Positions 33,893-42,741 of a stretch of 64,000 nucleotides of DNA are shown here, piece by piece. How positions within the stretch are numbered: the stretch's first letter is position 1; the number at the start of each line of letters is the position of its first letter. Both the position numbers and the translations under genes were made by a program. The notes below the pieces were generated by a model. The model was not told the origin of the DNA. It saw nothing but the letters and a program-made list of their open reading frames with translations, and searched no databases. This stretch comes from Bradyrhizobium sp. 200 (GTDB taxonomy: Bacteria; Pseudomonadota; Alphaproteobacteria; Rhizobiales; Xanthobacteraceae): NCBI RefSeq assembly GCF_023100945.1, contig NZ_CP064689.1, positions 8,476,001-8,540,000 on the forward strand, read 5' to 3'.

Positions 33893-34780
33893 TCAGACGT
33901 TATATTCAAGCAGCGCCGGCAGCGTGCGTTCGATGGCGGCGCGTGTGGCCGCGTCGGGCATCGGCATCGGCTGGCGGGAGATGCCACAATCCAGTCCCTG
34001 CAACTGTAGCGAATACTTCACACAGGCCGGCAGGTTGCCGTGCGGCAGCACCGACCAGAAATTAACCAGCCGGTGATGGATAGCAAGCGCGGTTTCATCG
34101 TCCTTCTTCTTGACGGCGTCCCAGAGCCGCACGCAGGGTCCGGGCGCCGCGGTCGGCGAAGCGGCCAGCGTACCATGCGCACCGAACTGGAAGCAGGAAT
34201 AGAGCAGGTTGTCGACGGCCGCGAGGATGACCTTGTCCTTCGGCGCATTGGCGACGAGCTCGGCGGTGCGCGTGATGTGGCCCTGGCTCTGCTTGATGCC
34301 GACAACCCACGGAAGTTCGTTCAGGATGCGCAGCACGAGCGGCGTCGAAAGCAGGTTCCAGGGAATCACGTTGTAGAGCAGCACGGGCGTCTTAAGCACC
34401 TCGGTCAAGGTTTTGAAGTGACCGAAATTCGAGTCGTCGTCCGGTTGGAACACATAAAAAACCGGCGTCACCTGCAAGGCGTCGACCTTGAGATCGACAA
34501 CCAGTTCGCCGCGCTTGATCACCTCGCGCGTCGAGTTGGCGATGATGCCGGCGACAACAGGCACGCGGCCCGCGACCTCCTCCATGGTGATCTCGCCGAG
34601 CCGGCGGAATTCGGCCGGCTCCAGCGCCTGGCCCTCGCCGGTCGAGCCGCCGAAGCAGAGGCCGTGCACGCCTTTGCCAAGCATGAAACGGATCTGGCTT
34701 CGGAACTTGGCCTCGTCGATATCGCCCTTTTGGTCGAAGGGGGTGGTGAGTGCCGGGATGATGCCGTGAAGCTTCTTCAT
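33893..34780 (-). CDS. DapA-family (dihydrodipicolinate synthase-like) aldolase/lyase
   Basis: This 295-residue TIM-barrel protein has LTTPFDQKGDID, GGSTGEGQALEPAEF (the GxxGE loop), the catalytic Tyr in VLLYNVIPW and the Schiff-base Lys in WVVGIKQSQG. The family includes dihydrodipicolinate synthase, N-acetylneuraminate lyase, KDG aldolase and hydroxyproline-pathway deaminase. Its place between a transporter and a 2-hydroxy-acid oxidase points to catabolism of an imported keto or hydroxy acid, not lysine synthesis. The exact substrate is open. Confidence 0.9.
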   Translation of the reverse strand: MKKLHGIIPALTTPFDQKGDIDEAKFRSQIRFMLGKGVHGLCFGGSTGEGQALEPAEFRRLGEITMEEVAGRVPVVAGIIANSTREVIKRGELVVDLKVDALQVTPVFYVFQPDDDSNFGHFKTLTEVLKTPVLLYNVIPWNLLSTPLVLRILNELPWVVGIKQSQGHITRTAELVANAPKDKVILAAVDNLLYSCFQFGAHGTLAASPTAAPGPCVRLWDAVKKKDDETALAIHHRLVNFWSVLPHGNLPACVKYSLQLQGLDCGISRQPMPMPDAATRAAIERTLPALLEYNV

Positions 34781-34825
34781 GATGTGGTACTTGCCTTTGC
34801 TTGGGGTGGGCGATGTGAAACGGAA

Positions 34826-35563
34826 TCAAGCGCCGAGATAGGCGTCACGGACGTGGTCGTCGCGCAGCAACTCGTCGGCATGGCCCTCGAGCGCGATGCT
34901 GCCGCCCTCGAGCACATAGCCGTAGTCGGCGACGCCGAGCGCCGCATAGGCGTTCTGCTCGACGATCACGACGGTGCGGCCGCCCTCGGCGATCCTCCGG
35001 ATGCTGGCGAACATCTCGGTAGTCAGCTTGGGCGACAACCCCATCGAGGGCTCATCGAGCAGCAGCAGCCGCGGACCGGCCATCAGCCCGCGTCCGATGG
35101 CGAGCGCCTGCTGCTCGCCGCCGGAGAGCACGCCTCCCATGTCGGCTGCCTTGCGCTTCAGAACCGGAAACAATTCGAAGACCTCGTCGAGGGTGGCACT
35201 GATCCCGCCTTTGTCGTGGCGGCGCACATAGGCGCCGACCTCGAGGTTCTCCATCACGGTCAGCGTGGTGAAGATGCGCCGGCGCTGCGGCACGCAGGCG
35301 ATGCCGCCGGCGATGACCTTGTCGATCGCACGGCCGGCGATCGGCTCGCCGGTGAAGGTGACGGTCCCCTTCGACGGTTTGAGCTTGCCGACGATCAGGT
35401 TGAGCGTCGTCGACTTGCCGGCGCCGTTGGCACCGATGATCGCCGCCACCTCACCGCGTTCGACATGGATCGACAGGTCGAAAAGGACCTGTGCCTTGCC
35501 GTAGAAGACGTCGACATGCGACAGTTCCAGCTCGGGCGGTTCGGGGGCGACGGTATTCAGCAT
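34826..35563 (-). CDS. livF: LivF-type ABC ATP-binding protein (second liv operon)
   Basis: This 245-residue ATPase starts at ATG 35563 (AAGG upstream), 16 bp after the binding-protein gene. It has Walker A GANGAGKST, VPQRRRIFTTLTVMENL, signature LSGGEQQALAIGRGL and Walker B LLLLDEPSMGLSP. It supplies one ATPase subunit; the other is fused to the permease encoded upstream. Confidence 0.93.
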   Translation of the reverse strand: MLNTVAPEPPELELSHVDVFYGKAQVLFDLSIHVERGEVAAIIGANGAGKSTTLNLIVGKLKPSKGTVTFTGEPIAGRAIDKVIAGGIACVPQRRRIFTTLTVMENLEVGAYVRRHDKGGISATLDEVFELFPVLKRKAADMGGVLSGGEQQALAIGRGLMAGPRLLLLDEPSMGLSPKLTTEMFASIRRIAEGGRTVVIVEQNAYAALGVADYGYVLEGGSIALEGHADELLRDDHVRDAYLGA

Positions 35564-35579
35564 TTGGGCCTTCTCACGC

Positions 35580-36731
35580 TCAGTAGCGGACGGCGGCGCG
35601 GACAACGGGTTGGCCGCCCTTGATCTCGACAATGTTGACCTGCCGGTTGCAGTCTCCCTTGTCATCGCAGCCATACGAGGCGAGCAGGCCGTCGTATTTC
35701 ACAGAACCGAAGGTCTCGCGGATCTTGCTCGCATCGCCGGAGCCGGCCGTGTTGATCGCCTTCGCGGCGAGCATGGTTGCGTCGTAGTAGGTCGCTGACC
35801 ATACGTCGGGAGCCATCTTGAAGCGCTCCTCGTAGCGCTTGACGAAGGCCTGCACCGCAGGGTTCGGATCGGTCGGGACGAAATACGAGGCACTCATCGC
35901 GCCTTCGGCGCCGCTGCCCGCGAGCTTGAGGAAGGCGTCCTCGCTGAGAACCGCGCCGGCAAAGCGGAAAGGCAGCCCGAACTGCTTGGCCTGCTTGACG
36001 ATCAGTGCGGCGTCAGTGTCGTGCGCCCACAGCACCACCAAGACGGCTCCGGCGTTCTTCAATTTCGCGAGCTGGGCCGAATAGTCCTTGTCGTTGGGGT
36101 TATGGCTCTCGACCGCCACTGGCTTCAGGCCGAGCGAGGCCATCTGGGCGACGACGCGTGCCTGACCGGACTTGCCAAAATCGTCGTTGGCGTAGAATAC
36201 GGCGGTCTTGTCGCCCGCATTCAATTCCTTCTGGGCATAGTCGATGATCGCCTTGGCCTGGACGTCGTCGTTGGAGCGGGTGCGGATGACATATTTGCAG
36301 CCACTGCCGGTAACGGCCACGCCGGTTGCGCCGGTGAGCGAGACGATCTTGCCGTTGCAGTAGACGTTCTGGGTCGCCATCTGCGTCACGGAATAGTGCG
36401 GCCCGATCATCACCGGTGTCTTGTGCACCTGCATGATCTTGTTGACGGCGTTGATGGCGCCGTTGGGGTTGTCGCCCTGATCGTCCTCGAAGAGGACCTG
36501 CAGCGGCTTGCCGAGCACGCCGCCGGCGGCGTTGATATCGGCAATGGCGAGTTCGACGCCCTGCTTGAAGTTGCGGCCGACAAGGGCCTTTGACCCCGTC
36601 ATCGGCAATGAGACGCCGATCAACGGCTGTTCCTGCGCAACGGCTTCGCCGAGCGGCATTGCCGCGAGCGCAACGCTCGCGCCTGCCAAGGCCAGCAGGC
36701 CGTGCAGGCCCATCGTCGTTTTCCTGTTCAT
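35580..36731 (-). CDS. Periplasmic ABC substrate-binding protein (second liv operon)
   Basis: This 383-residue protein starts at ATG 36731 with GGGAGGAC upstream. A signal peptide ends around EAVAQE, followed by the Peripla_BP_6 core: IGVSLPMTGSKALVGRNFKQ, INAAGGVLGKPLQV, KTAVFYANDDFGKSGQARVV, VLWAHDTDAALIVKQAKQFG and an SATYYDATMLAAKAI segment. Four Cys residues suggest two disulfides. It captures the solute for LivHMGF; ligand not predictable. Confidence 0.93.
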   Translation of the reverse strand: MNRKTTMGLHGLLALAGASVALAAMPLGEAVAQEQPLIGVSLPMTGSKALVGRNFKQGVELAIADINAAGGVLGKPLQVLFEDDQGDNPNGAINAVNKIMQVHKTPVMIGPHYSVTQMATQNVYCNGKIVSLTGATGVAVTGSGCKYVIRTRSNDDVQAKAIIDYAQKELNAGDKTAVFYANDDFGKSGQARVVAQMASLGLKPVAVESHNPNDKDYSAQLAKLKNAGAVLVVLWAHDTDAALIVKQAKQFGLPFRFAGAVLSEDAFLKLAGSGAEGAMSASYFVPTDPNPAVQAFVKRYEERFKMAPDVWSATYYDATMLAAKAINTAGSGDASKIRETFGSVKYDGLLASYGCDDKGDCNRQVNIVEIKGGQPVVRAAVRY

Positions 36732-36759
36732 GGTAGTCCTCCCTGAAGATTGATCTGGT

Positions 36760-38604
36760 TCAACCATGCGCTGCGGCATGATCGACGGAGCGGCGCCGAA
36801 TGCGGCGCGCCCGCGTCTCGTGAGAGGCCGTATCGGCGCGCTCGCCGAGATAGGCCTCGATGACGGAAGGCGATTCCATCACGGCCGCAGGAGCGCCATC
36901 GGCAATGAGATCGCCCAGATTGAGCACGACGACGCGATCGCACATGCTGGTGACAAGCTTGATGCGATGCTCGACGACGAGGATCGTCATGCCTTGTGCG
37001 CGCAGCCGCTGCAGGATCGTTGACAGCTCGAGCACGAGGCCACCGCGCAAGCCGGCCGCCGGCTCGTCGAGCAGGAGCACCTTGGGCCGCCCGACGATGG
37101 CGCGGGCCATCTCGACGAGACGGCTTTGGCCGAACGAGAGATCACCTGCCCGGCGCATGGCGAGGTGCCGCACACCCATCTGCTCCAGGGCAGCCAGCGA
37201 CGCCTCCCGGATCGCGGCCTCTCCGCCCGGCTGGCCCGGTATCTGCCGCCAGGCGACCATGACGTTCTCCAGAACGGTCATGGATTCCCACAGCCGTACG
37301 TTCTGGAAGATGCGGGCAACGCCGTGCCGATGCACCTCCCAGGCGGGGCGGTTCTGCAGCAGATGCGATTCCAGCGCGATCGAGCCGTCGACATGAACCA
37401 CGCCGGAGCAGGCGTTGATCATGGTCGACTTGCCGGAACCGTTCGGGCCGATCAGGCCGAGGATCTCACCGCGCATCAAGTCGAACGAGACGTCGTTCAG
37501 TGCCCGCACACCGCCGAAGCTGCGCGAGACCTTGCGCACGCGCATCAGCGGACCGCCTGCCTCCGGCGGGGTCGGCCCCGCAGCGAGAGCGGAGCCGGCG
37601 GCCGACGCCGCGGCGGCGAGGCTGAGCGGACCGCCTGGAGCTGACGTTTCGGGCTCGCGCCGGCCCGTCAGGAAGCTGCCCCAGAGCCAGTCGGCGAAGA
37701 CGCCGAGTCCCTTGGGCCAGACCAGCATGATGACCACGACGGCGGCGCCGAAGGCGGCCATGTAGTAGGTCTGTAAATCGCGCAGCGCCTCCGGCAGGAT
37801 CGTGACGACGATCGCGCCGAGCATCGTGCCGGAAATCGAACCGAGGCCGCCGAGCACGACCATCAGCATCATCTTGATGCTCTCGGCGATAGTGAAGTTG
37901 CTGGGAGCTACGAAGCCGACCAGCAGCACGTACAGACCGCCAGAGAGCGCCGCCCACAGGCTGCAGATCATGAAGGCGATGGTCTTTGCCCGCACGGAGT
38001 TGACGCCCATCGCTTCTGCCGCCATCTCGTCGTCGCGTACGACGCGCAATTCGCGGCCGAGCGCGGAGCGATGGAAGAGGATCATCAGCCCGTAGCTGGC
38101 AAACATCAGGCCGGCGAGCGGCAGATAGAGCTGCTGGGTGATCGTCTCGCCAAGCCCGGGAATGCTCAGCGTCGGGATGTTGCGCAGTCCCATCGGGCCG
38201 CCGGTCAGCGTCTCCTCGTTGACCGCGACGATGCGAAAGATCTCGTTCAGGGAGAGCGTGACGATGGCGAGGTAGTGGCCCTTGATGCGGGTCGAGATCA
38301 TCCCGAGCACGGCGCCCACCGCTCCCGTCAGCACCATCGCCAGCGGCAGCGCGAGCCACCAGGACAGGGACAGGCGCATCATCAGCAGCGCCGTCGCGTA
38401 CGCGCCGATCCCGACGAGGGCGGCCTGTCCGAGCACGATCTGGCCGGCGACGCCGGTCGCGACCGAGAGCCCCAGCGCGGCGATGGCGAAGATCCACGCC
38501 AGATTCAGCACATGGAGATAGTAGGTGTTCATGCCCATCGCGATGGGCGAGAGGATTGCGGCTGCGATCAGGAGCCAGGCGGCCGGGCGGAGCAAGGAAG
38601 TCAT
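36760..38604 (-). CDS. LivM-LivG fusion: ABC permease with C-terminal ATPase
   Basis: This 614-residue protein joins two subunits normally made separately. Residues 1 to about 315 are a LivM permease with GVAGQIVLGQAALVGIGAYA and MAAEAMGVNSVRAKTIAFM. An Ala/Gly/Pro-rich linker (about 318-345) leads to a LivG ATPase with GPNGSGKST, ARIFQNVRLWESMTVLENV, LSFGQSRLVEMARAI and LLLDEPAAGL. The reading frame is open throughout, so this is a true fusion. It lies between livH (8 bp upstream) and the binding-protein gene. The short tail after EAYLGERAD is rich in Arg. Confidence 0.93.
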   Translation of the reverse strand: MTSLLRPAAWLLIAAAILSPIAMGMNTYYLHVLNLAWIFAIAALGLSVATGVAGQIVLGQAALVGIGAYATALLMMRLSLSWWLALPLAMVLTGAVGAVLGMISTRIKGHYLAIVTLSLNEIFRIVAVNEETLTGGPMGLRNIPTLSIPGLGETITQQLYLPLAGLMFASYGLMILFHRSALGRELRVVRDDEMAAEAMGVNSVRAKTIAFMICSLWAALSGGLYVLLVGFVAPSNFTIAESIKMMLMVVLGGLGSISGTMLGAIVVTILPEALRDLQTYYMAAFGAAVVVIMLVWPKGLGVFADWLWGSFLTGRREPETSAPGGPLSLAAAASAAGSALAAGPTPPEAGGPLMRVRKVSRSFGGVRALNDVSFDLMRGEILGLIGPNGSGKSTMINACSGVVHVDGSIALESHLLQNRPAWEVHRHGVARIFQNVRLWESMTVLENVMVAWRQIPGQPGGEAAIREASLAALEQMGVRHLAMRRAGDLSFGQSRLVEMARAIVGRPKVLLLDEPAAGLRGGLVLELSTILQRLRAQGMTILVVEHRIKLVTSMCDRVVVLNLGDLIADGAPAAVMESPSVIEAYLGERADTASHETRARRIRRRSVDHAAAHG

Positions 38605-38612
38605 CGCAAACC

Positions 38613-39485
38613 TCAGGCGCGGTCGGCGTTGCGCTCGGGGATGAGCCCTTCGGGGCGCACCACGAGGAAGACCAGCAGCAAGGTGAAGGCGATCGCGTCC
38701 TTGTAGGTGGACGAGATGGTGAAGGCGCCGACATTCTCGATGACGCCGAGCAGAACACCGCCAACGATCGCGCCCGGCACGCTGCCGAAACCGCCGATGA
38801 TCATCGCCACGAAGCCCTTGAGGCCGACGAGCGTGCCCATTTCCGTGGTGACGTAGAACAGCGGCGCGAGCAGGATGCCGGCAAGCGCGGCCAGCACCGC
38901 TGAAAAGGCGAAGGTGCCGGCCAGCACCGCATTGACCGGAATACCCATCAGGGCGGCGGTGTCGCGGTCGAGCGCCGTGGCGCGCATGATCTTGCCGATC
39001 ATGCTGTGGCGCAGGACGAAGTACTGAGCCGCCATGACGACGACCACCACGGCCATGATCAGAAGCTGCTGCATCGACAGGCGGAACCCGCCGAAATCGA
39101 GCATGTCGTCGCCGAAGGGGCTGGCATAGAGCAATGGCTCGGGCCCGTACATGATGCGCGCCATCTCCTTGAGGAAGATGCCGAAACCGACGGTCGCAAT
39201 GATCGCCACGAGCGCCCGCTGGCGCTGCAGGCGAGCGAAGACGAGACGGGAAAACAGCGCACCGAGGGCGGCCATCGCAGCCGCCGTCAGGAGCAACGAC
39301 TGCCAGAACGGCAGGCCCAGGCTGGTCGTAAAGGTAGCGACGAACACATAGGCTGAAAACGTCAGGAAGTCGCCGGCCGCGAAGTTCACGATCGCCATCG
39401 TGTTCCAGACATAGGCATAACCGAGCGCCACCAAGGCATAGATGCAGCCCATCGCAAGGCCGCTGGCGATCACCTGACCGAGCAT
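38613..39485 (-). CDS. livH: LivH-type ABC permease (second liv operon)
   Basis: This 290-residue permease has the LivH pattern: ASGLAMGCIYALVALGYAYV, NFAAGDFLTFSAYVF, ATALDRDTAALMGIPVNAVL and LLVFLVVRPEGLIPER at the end. It starts at ATG 39485 with GGGAG upstream. It is the first gene of the operon 39485-32402, whose promoter region (39486-39667) carries a perfect 16-bp palindrome. The IS630-type element is inserted 183 bp upstream of its start. Confidence 0.93.
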   Translation of the reverse strand: MLGQVIASGLAMGCIYALVALGYAYVWNTMAIVNFAAGDFLTFSAYVFVATFTTSLGLPFWQSLLLTAAAMAALGALFSRLVFARLQRQRALVAIIATVGFGIFLKEMARIMYGPEPLLYASPFGDDMLDFGGFRLSMQQLLIMAVVVVVMAAQYFVLRHSMIGKIMRATALDRDTAALMGIPVNAVLAGTFAFSAVLAALAGILLAPLFYVTTEMGTLVGLKGFVAMIIGGFGSVPGAIVGGVLLGVIENVGAFTISSTYKDAIAFTLLLVFLVVRPEGLIPERNADRA

Positions 39486-39612
39486 TTCAACTCCCTGGTC
39501 CAGCCGGAAGGGTTAGTCCCTGCTCGCTGGCGTTTCGTGTCCTCGCCCGGCGTGATCCGAGCTACGCACCGTAGTCAGCGGTCGACCGACTAGCGGAAAT
39601 CTGGTATATACT

Positions 39613-39641
39613 CACTAACATGTTAGTGCGTACTAACATGG
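39613..39641. promoter_or_regulatory. Candidate GntR operator: perfect palindrome plus half-site
   Basis: CACTAACATGTTAGTG (39613-39628) is a perfect 16-bp palindrome. CTAACATG recurs at 39632-39639, about 19 bp from the first. It lies some 130 bp upstream of livH and 27 bp from the left end of the insertion element. The divergent gntR gene at 41227 is the likely cognate regulator. Confidence 0.7.
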
Positions 39642-39684
39642 CCAAGTGTGACTGCCAAGAGGGACTAGTGGCTCTGCACAGTGA

Positions 39685-40806
39685 TTATGACTCTTTGGAA
39701 GTAGTTGGATAGGCACGGCCCATTTTGGCGCGGGCCTTGTCTGTTGTGAACATCCATTTGATGCGTGAGCGGGCGGCATTTCGCTTGCGTTCCCAGGCGG
39801 CGATTTCGCGGCGCAGCCGCTTGGGATCGTCGATCCTGCGATCCAGGCATTGGCCGCGCAGGACGCCGATCTCGATCTCAACCATGTTGAGCCAGCTTGC
39901 GTGCTTGGGGGTGTAGTGGAACTCGAGCCGTCGCAAAATCCGCCTGGCTTCGGCGGGAGGAAACGCCTGGTACAGGGCGCCGGCAGAATGGGTCGATAAA
40001 TTGTCCTGAATGACCCGGATGGCCTCCGCATCGGGATAATGGATATCGACGAGATCGCGCATGCATCGGGCATAGTCTTCCGCCGCTCGCCGTTCGGTGA
40101 CTTTGACCTTGCGCCAGGGACGATGCACGTCGAGGAAAACGAAGAGATTGACCGTGCCATTGCGACGATACTCGTAATCGTAACGTTCGAGCCGACCCGG
40201 CCTGGCCGGGATGGGCTGACGCGCCTCGCCGATGAGCTGCACCGGGCTTTCGTCGAAGCACACCACCGGCCGCTTGGGATCGGGCACCTCGGCGTAGAGA
40301 TCAAGCACGTCCTCCATGCGGGCGACGTATTCGCCGTCGACCTGCGGAATGCACCACATGTCCTTGCGCCAGGGCTTGAGGCCATTCTCGGCCAGGCGCC
40401 GCCGAACGGTCTCGTGCGACAGGCTCCTGTGTTCGGTGAGCTTGACCATCGCACCTGCCAGCAGATCGAGCGTCCAGCGGGCGCGGCCTTCCGGGGGACT
40501 GGCGCAGGCCGTCGCCACCAGCAGGGCTTCTTCCTTGACCGTGAGCTTGCGTTCCGCCCCGGGACGCGGGTCGTCGCTCAGCGCCCGCTCCAGATTGCCT
40601 TCCACGAAGCGGCGCTTGATCCGGTACACGGTCGAGCCGCCCACGCCGACGCTCCGTGCGATCTCCTCGTCGCCGGCACCGGCATCGGCGGCCAGCAAGA
40701 TCTGTGCTCGCTTGAGCTTGCGCGATGCATGCTTGCCGCCGCTGAGCAGCGCCCTGAGTTCCGTGCGCTCGATTTGGCTGAGGTCGACCCGATAGCGTAC
40801 ATTCAT
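39685..40806 (-). CDS. IS630-family DDE transposase
   Basis: This 373-residue transposase has an N-terminal helix-turn-helix (RKLKRAQILLAADAGAGDEE, IARSVGVGGSTVYRIKRRF), a linker and a DDE catalytic domain: PVVCFDESPVQL (first Asp), IRVIQDNLSTH (second Asp) and HASWLNMVEIEIG (Glu). All three acidic residues are present and the frame is uninterrupted, so it may be active. I chose ATG 40806, at MNVRYRVDLS; the start codon overlaps that of a plus-strand frame. Confidence 0.93.
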   Translation of the reverse strand: MNVRYRVDLSQIERTELRALLSGGKHASRKLKRAQILLAADAGAGDEEIARSVGVGGSTVYRIKRRFVEGNLERALSDDPRPGAERKLTVKEEALLVATACASPPEGRARWTLDLLAGAMVKLTEHRSLSHETVRRRLAENGLKPWRKDMWCIPQVDGEYVARMEDVLDLYAEVPDPKRPVVCFDESPVQLIGEARQPIPARPGRLERYDYEYRRNGTVNLFVFLDVHRPWRKVKVTERRAAEDYARCMRDLVDIHYPDAEAIRVIQDNLSTHSAGALYQAFPPAEARRILRRLEFHYTPKHASWLNMVEIEIGVLRGQCLDRRIDDPKRLRREIAAWERKRNAARSRIKWMFTTDKARAKMGRAYPTTSKES

Positions 40807-40849
40807 GGCGTGCCTCCGTGTTCGAAGCACGCACAAACAACTGAATCGG

Positions 40850-41116
40850 ATGGCCGGCGTGAGTCCTTCGGCAAAAGCCTTCACGCCCAGGCAGGGGCAG
40901 TATCTGGCGTATATCCACCTCTACACGCGCCTCCACCGCCGGCCTCCCGCCGAAGCCGACATGCAGAAATACTTCCGCGTCAGCCCGCCTTCGGTTCACC
41001 AGATGGTGCTGACGCTCGAACGACAAGGCTTCATCAGACGCCAGCCGGCGACCGCACGCAGCATCGAATTGCTCGTAGATCCCAAATGCCTGCCGGAGCT
41101 AGAACCGCAAGTCTAA
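40850..41116 (+). CDS. LexA-like winged-helix passenger protein of the IS element
   Basis: This 88-residue protein resembles the LexA DNA-binding domain alone: FTPRQGQYLAYIHLYTRLHR, PPAEADMQKYFRVSPPSVHQ, MVLTLERQGFIRRQPATARS. It lacks the protease domain. The gene is divergent from the transposase and entirely inside the terminal repeats. It may regulate the transposase promoter, but this is inference. An upstream in-frame ATG at 40805 overlaps the transposase start codon, so ATG 40850 is preferred. Confidence 0.75.
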   Translation: MAGVSPSAKAFTPRQGQYLAYIHLYTRLHRRPPAEADMQKYFRVSPPSVHQMVLTLERQGFIRRQPATARSIELLVDPKCLPELEPQV

Positions 41117-41226
41117 CCGGTCATAATCACTGTGCAGGGGTACTAGGCGCCATTTTCAGGTGACGGGACCGGCCGCCCCTCCTCCTTTGGCGCGGGAGAC
41201 GTTAGTGTTGTCTTGGAATCGGGGGT

Positions 41227-41940
41227 ATGGACTTGGGTGCAGACAAAAGAGCGGCGACGAAGACCAGAAAGCTCAGGGCTCCCGCCGTCTCGCAGCGACT
41301 CCTTGCGTATGAGGGCTTCCGCGAGCAGATCATGAGCGCGCAAATCCGCCCGGGACAATTCGTCTCGCAGCGCGAACTGACCGAGCGGCTCGGTCTGCCG
41401 CTCGGCGCCGTCCGCGAGATGATTCCGCGGCTCGAGGCAGCGCGCCTGATCGTCACCGTGCCGAAGCGGGGCCTGCAAGTAGCATCCGTCGATCTCAAGC
41501 TCGTGCGCAACGCTTTCCAAGTGCGCAGCATGATAGAGTGCGAGGCCGTCCGCCATTTCGCCAAAACGGCCGCTGACAAGGAACTTGACGCGCTTGAAGT
41601 CGCCCACCGCGACATCCTGCGGCGGGCCGAAGCCGCCCATGACCAGGAGGCGCTTGACGCTGATGCCCGCGCCGTGGACTGGGGCATGCATGACCGCATG
41701 GTGGATGCGATGGGCAACGAAATCCTCTCGGAAATCTATCGCGTCAATAGCCTGCACGTCCGGTTGATCCGAATCGATGCGGATCGTGTCGTGCGTCTAA
41801 GGGTTCTGCCGGCTATGCAGGAGCACCTTGTCATCATCGCGGCCCTGAGAAAGCGCGACGAGGCGGCCGCCGTTGCGGCAATGACGGCCCATATCGAGAG
41901 TTCGAAGCGGCGCGTCCTGGAAGCGATGCTTCTCGGTTAA
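41227..41940 (+). CDS. GntR-family (FCD-type) regulator of the second liv operon
   Basis: This 237-residue protein has a GntR winged helix (FREQIMSAQIRPGQFVSQRE, LTERLGLPLGAVREMIPRLE) and an FCD sensor domain with Asp/His metal-ligand candidates (WGMHDRMVDAMGN). It is divergent from livH and was probably adjacent to it before the IS insertion. The palindrome at 39613 is the likely operator. The regulator presumably releases DNA on binding an organic acid transported or produced by the operon. The start is ATG 41227. Confidence 0.9.
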   Translation: MDLGADKRAATKTRKLRAPAVSQRLLAYEGFREQIMSAQIRPGQFVSQRELTERLGLPLGAVREMIPRLEAARLIVTVPKRGLQVASVDLKLVRNAFQVRSMIECEAVRHFAKTAADKELDALEVAHRDILRRAEAAHDQEALDADARAVDWGMHDRMVDAMGNEILSEIYRVNSLHVRLIRIDADRVVRLRVLPAMQEHLVIIAALRKRDEAAAVAAMTAHIESSKRRVLEAMLLG

Positions 41941-42262
41941 CTTTGTTTCCGGACTGGCAGGCAGGGGGTTCGAGGGTGATACTCTTCCGACCATGGCGGC
42001 GCATGGCGTGTTGGTTGCCATTGCTCATATCCCAGCTTCGGCGTTCCCCGGCCACACATGCGGGACCTATTGCTATCGCCGTAGATAAGTCGAAGGCTGC
42101 GCTACCGCATCGTCAGGCCGCGCACGATTGTATATAGTCGAGTTGATCCGAAAGCTGGCGCCGATTGCCTGGGAGCGCCAAACCGGCTGCTTTCCGGGCT
42201 TTCCCAGCAGGAGGCATTCCGGGTTACTGAAATTCTCGAGCGAAACGCCACTGATCTTCTGA

Positions 42263-42480
42263 TCAACCCGTGATGTGATGGTTGTTCATCTCCACCACGA
42301 CCTTGCCGAGGGCGTGACGAGAGCTGATCGCTCCGAACGCGCCAAGGAAACTCTCGAACGGGAACGCACAGATAGGAGGAGCTTCGACGGAGCCGGCTTC
42401 CAGCCACCCGACAAGGTCCTTCATGATGCGGTAGACTTCGGGCTCCCGCTTGCGTCACGCGTTCTCCGATTTCGGCCACG
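42263..42480 (-). pseudogene. C-terminal remnant of a medium-chain oxidoreductase gene
   Basis: The minus strand reads EPEVYRIMKDLVGWLEAGSV, then FESFLGAFGAISSRHALGKV and VVEMNNHHITG before the stop, resembling the end of NADPH:quinone/zinc-type oxidoreductases. An in-frame TGA lies just upstream and no N-terminal part is present. The neighbouring stretches 41941-42262 and 42481-42741 contain no gene I can support. Confidence 0.6.
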
Positions 42481-42741
42481 TCACGCCGTGGCCGACCTCT
42501 TCGACGAAACCGGCGAAGCCTGCTGTTTTATTTTTGCGAGCCGATACCGCGCATCATCTTGTTGGTATTACTGTTGGTATCAGCAGCAATCGATGACGAA
42601 AATTGTTTCAAATTCAAATGGTTATGGTATTGGGGTTGTCGGCCAGGGGCACCAATCGCTTTATTATCCATGGCAGGATATCGAGCGGCATGCAGCGGCG
42701 TGGCGAAATGCTGCGCGTCGCATCCGCCCTGGCTCAACCCT

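Larger units (their letters stand above)
39668..41143. mobile_element. IS630-family insertion sequence, 1476 bp, with passenger gene
   Basis: The ends are GTGGCTCTGCACAGTG and, on the other strand, GTACCCCTGCACAGTG. They form an imperfect terminal inverted repeat whose inner 18 bp (CTGCACAGTGATTATGAC) are identical. The element is flanked by TA on both sides within CTAG context (39666-39667 and 41144-41145), the TA target duplication expected of IS630. It carries a transposase gene on the minus strand and a small LexA-like gene on the plus strand. It sits between livH and gntR, splitting a formerly divergent pair. Confidence 0.88.

Noticed and set aside
32573..34009. Long plus-strand open frame opposite the FAD oxidase
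   Set aside because: Antisense of a clear GlcD-type gene, no ribosome-binding site or recognised fold.
34040..35623. 527-codon plus-strand open frame opposite dapA-like and livF
   Set aside because: It spans two well-supported minus-strand genes and has typical shadow composition.
37466..38764. 432-codon minus-strand frame overlapping the LivM-LivG fusion
   Set aside because: Arg/Pro/Ala-rich frame-shifted reading of the permease genes, not a protein family.
39600..39665. Repeated CTAACATG considered as a CRISPR or origin iteron
   Set aside because: Only one palindrome and one half-site; better explained as a regulator operator.
42541..42620. AT-rich patch considered as a promoter or recombination site
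   Set aside because: No inverted repeats, promoter boxes or attachment-site features beyond composition.
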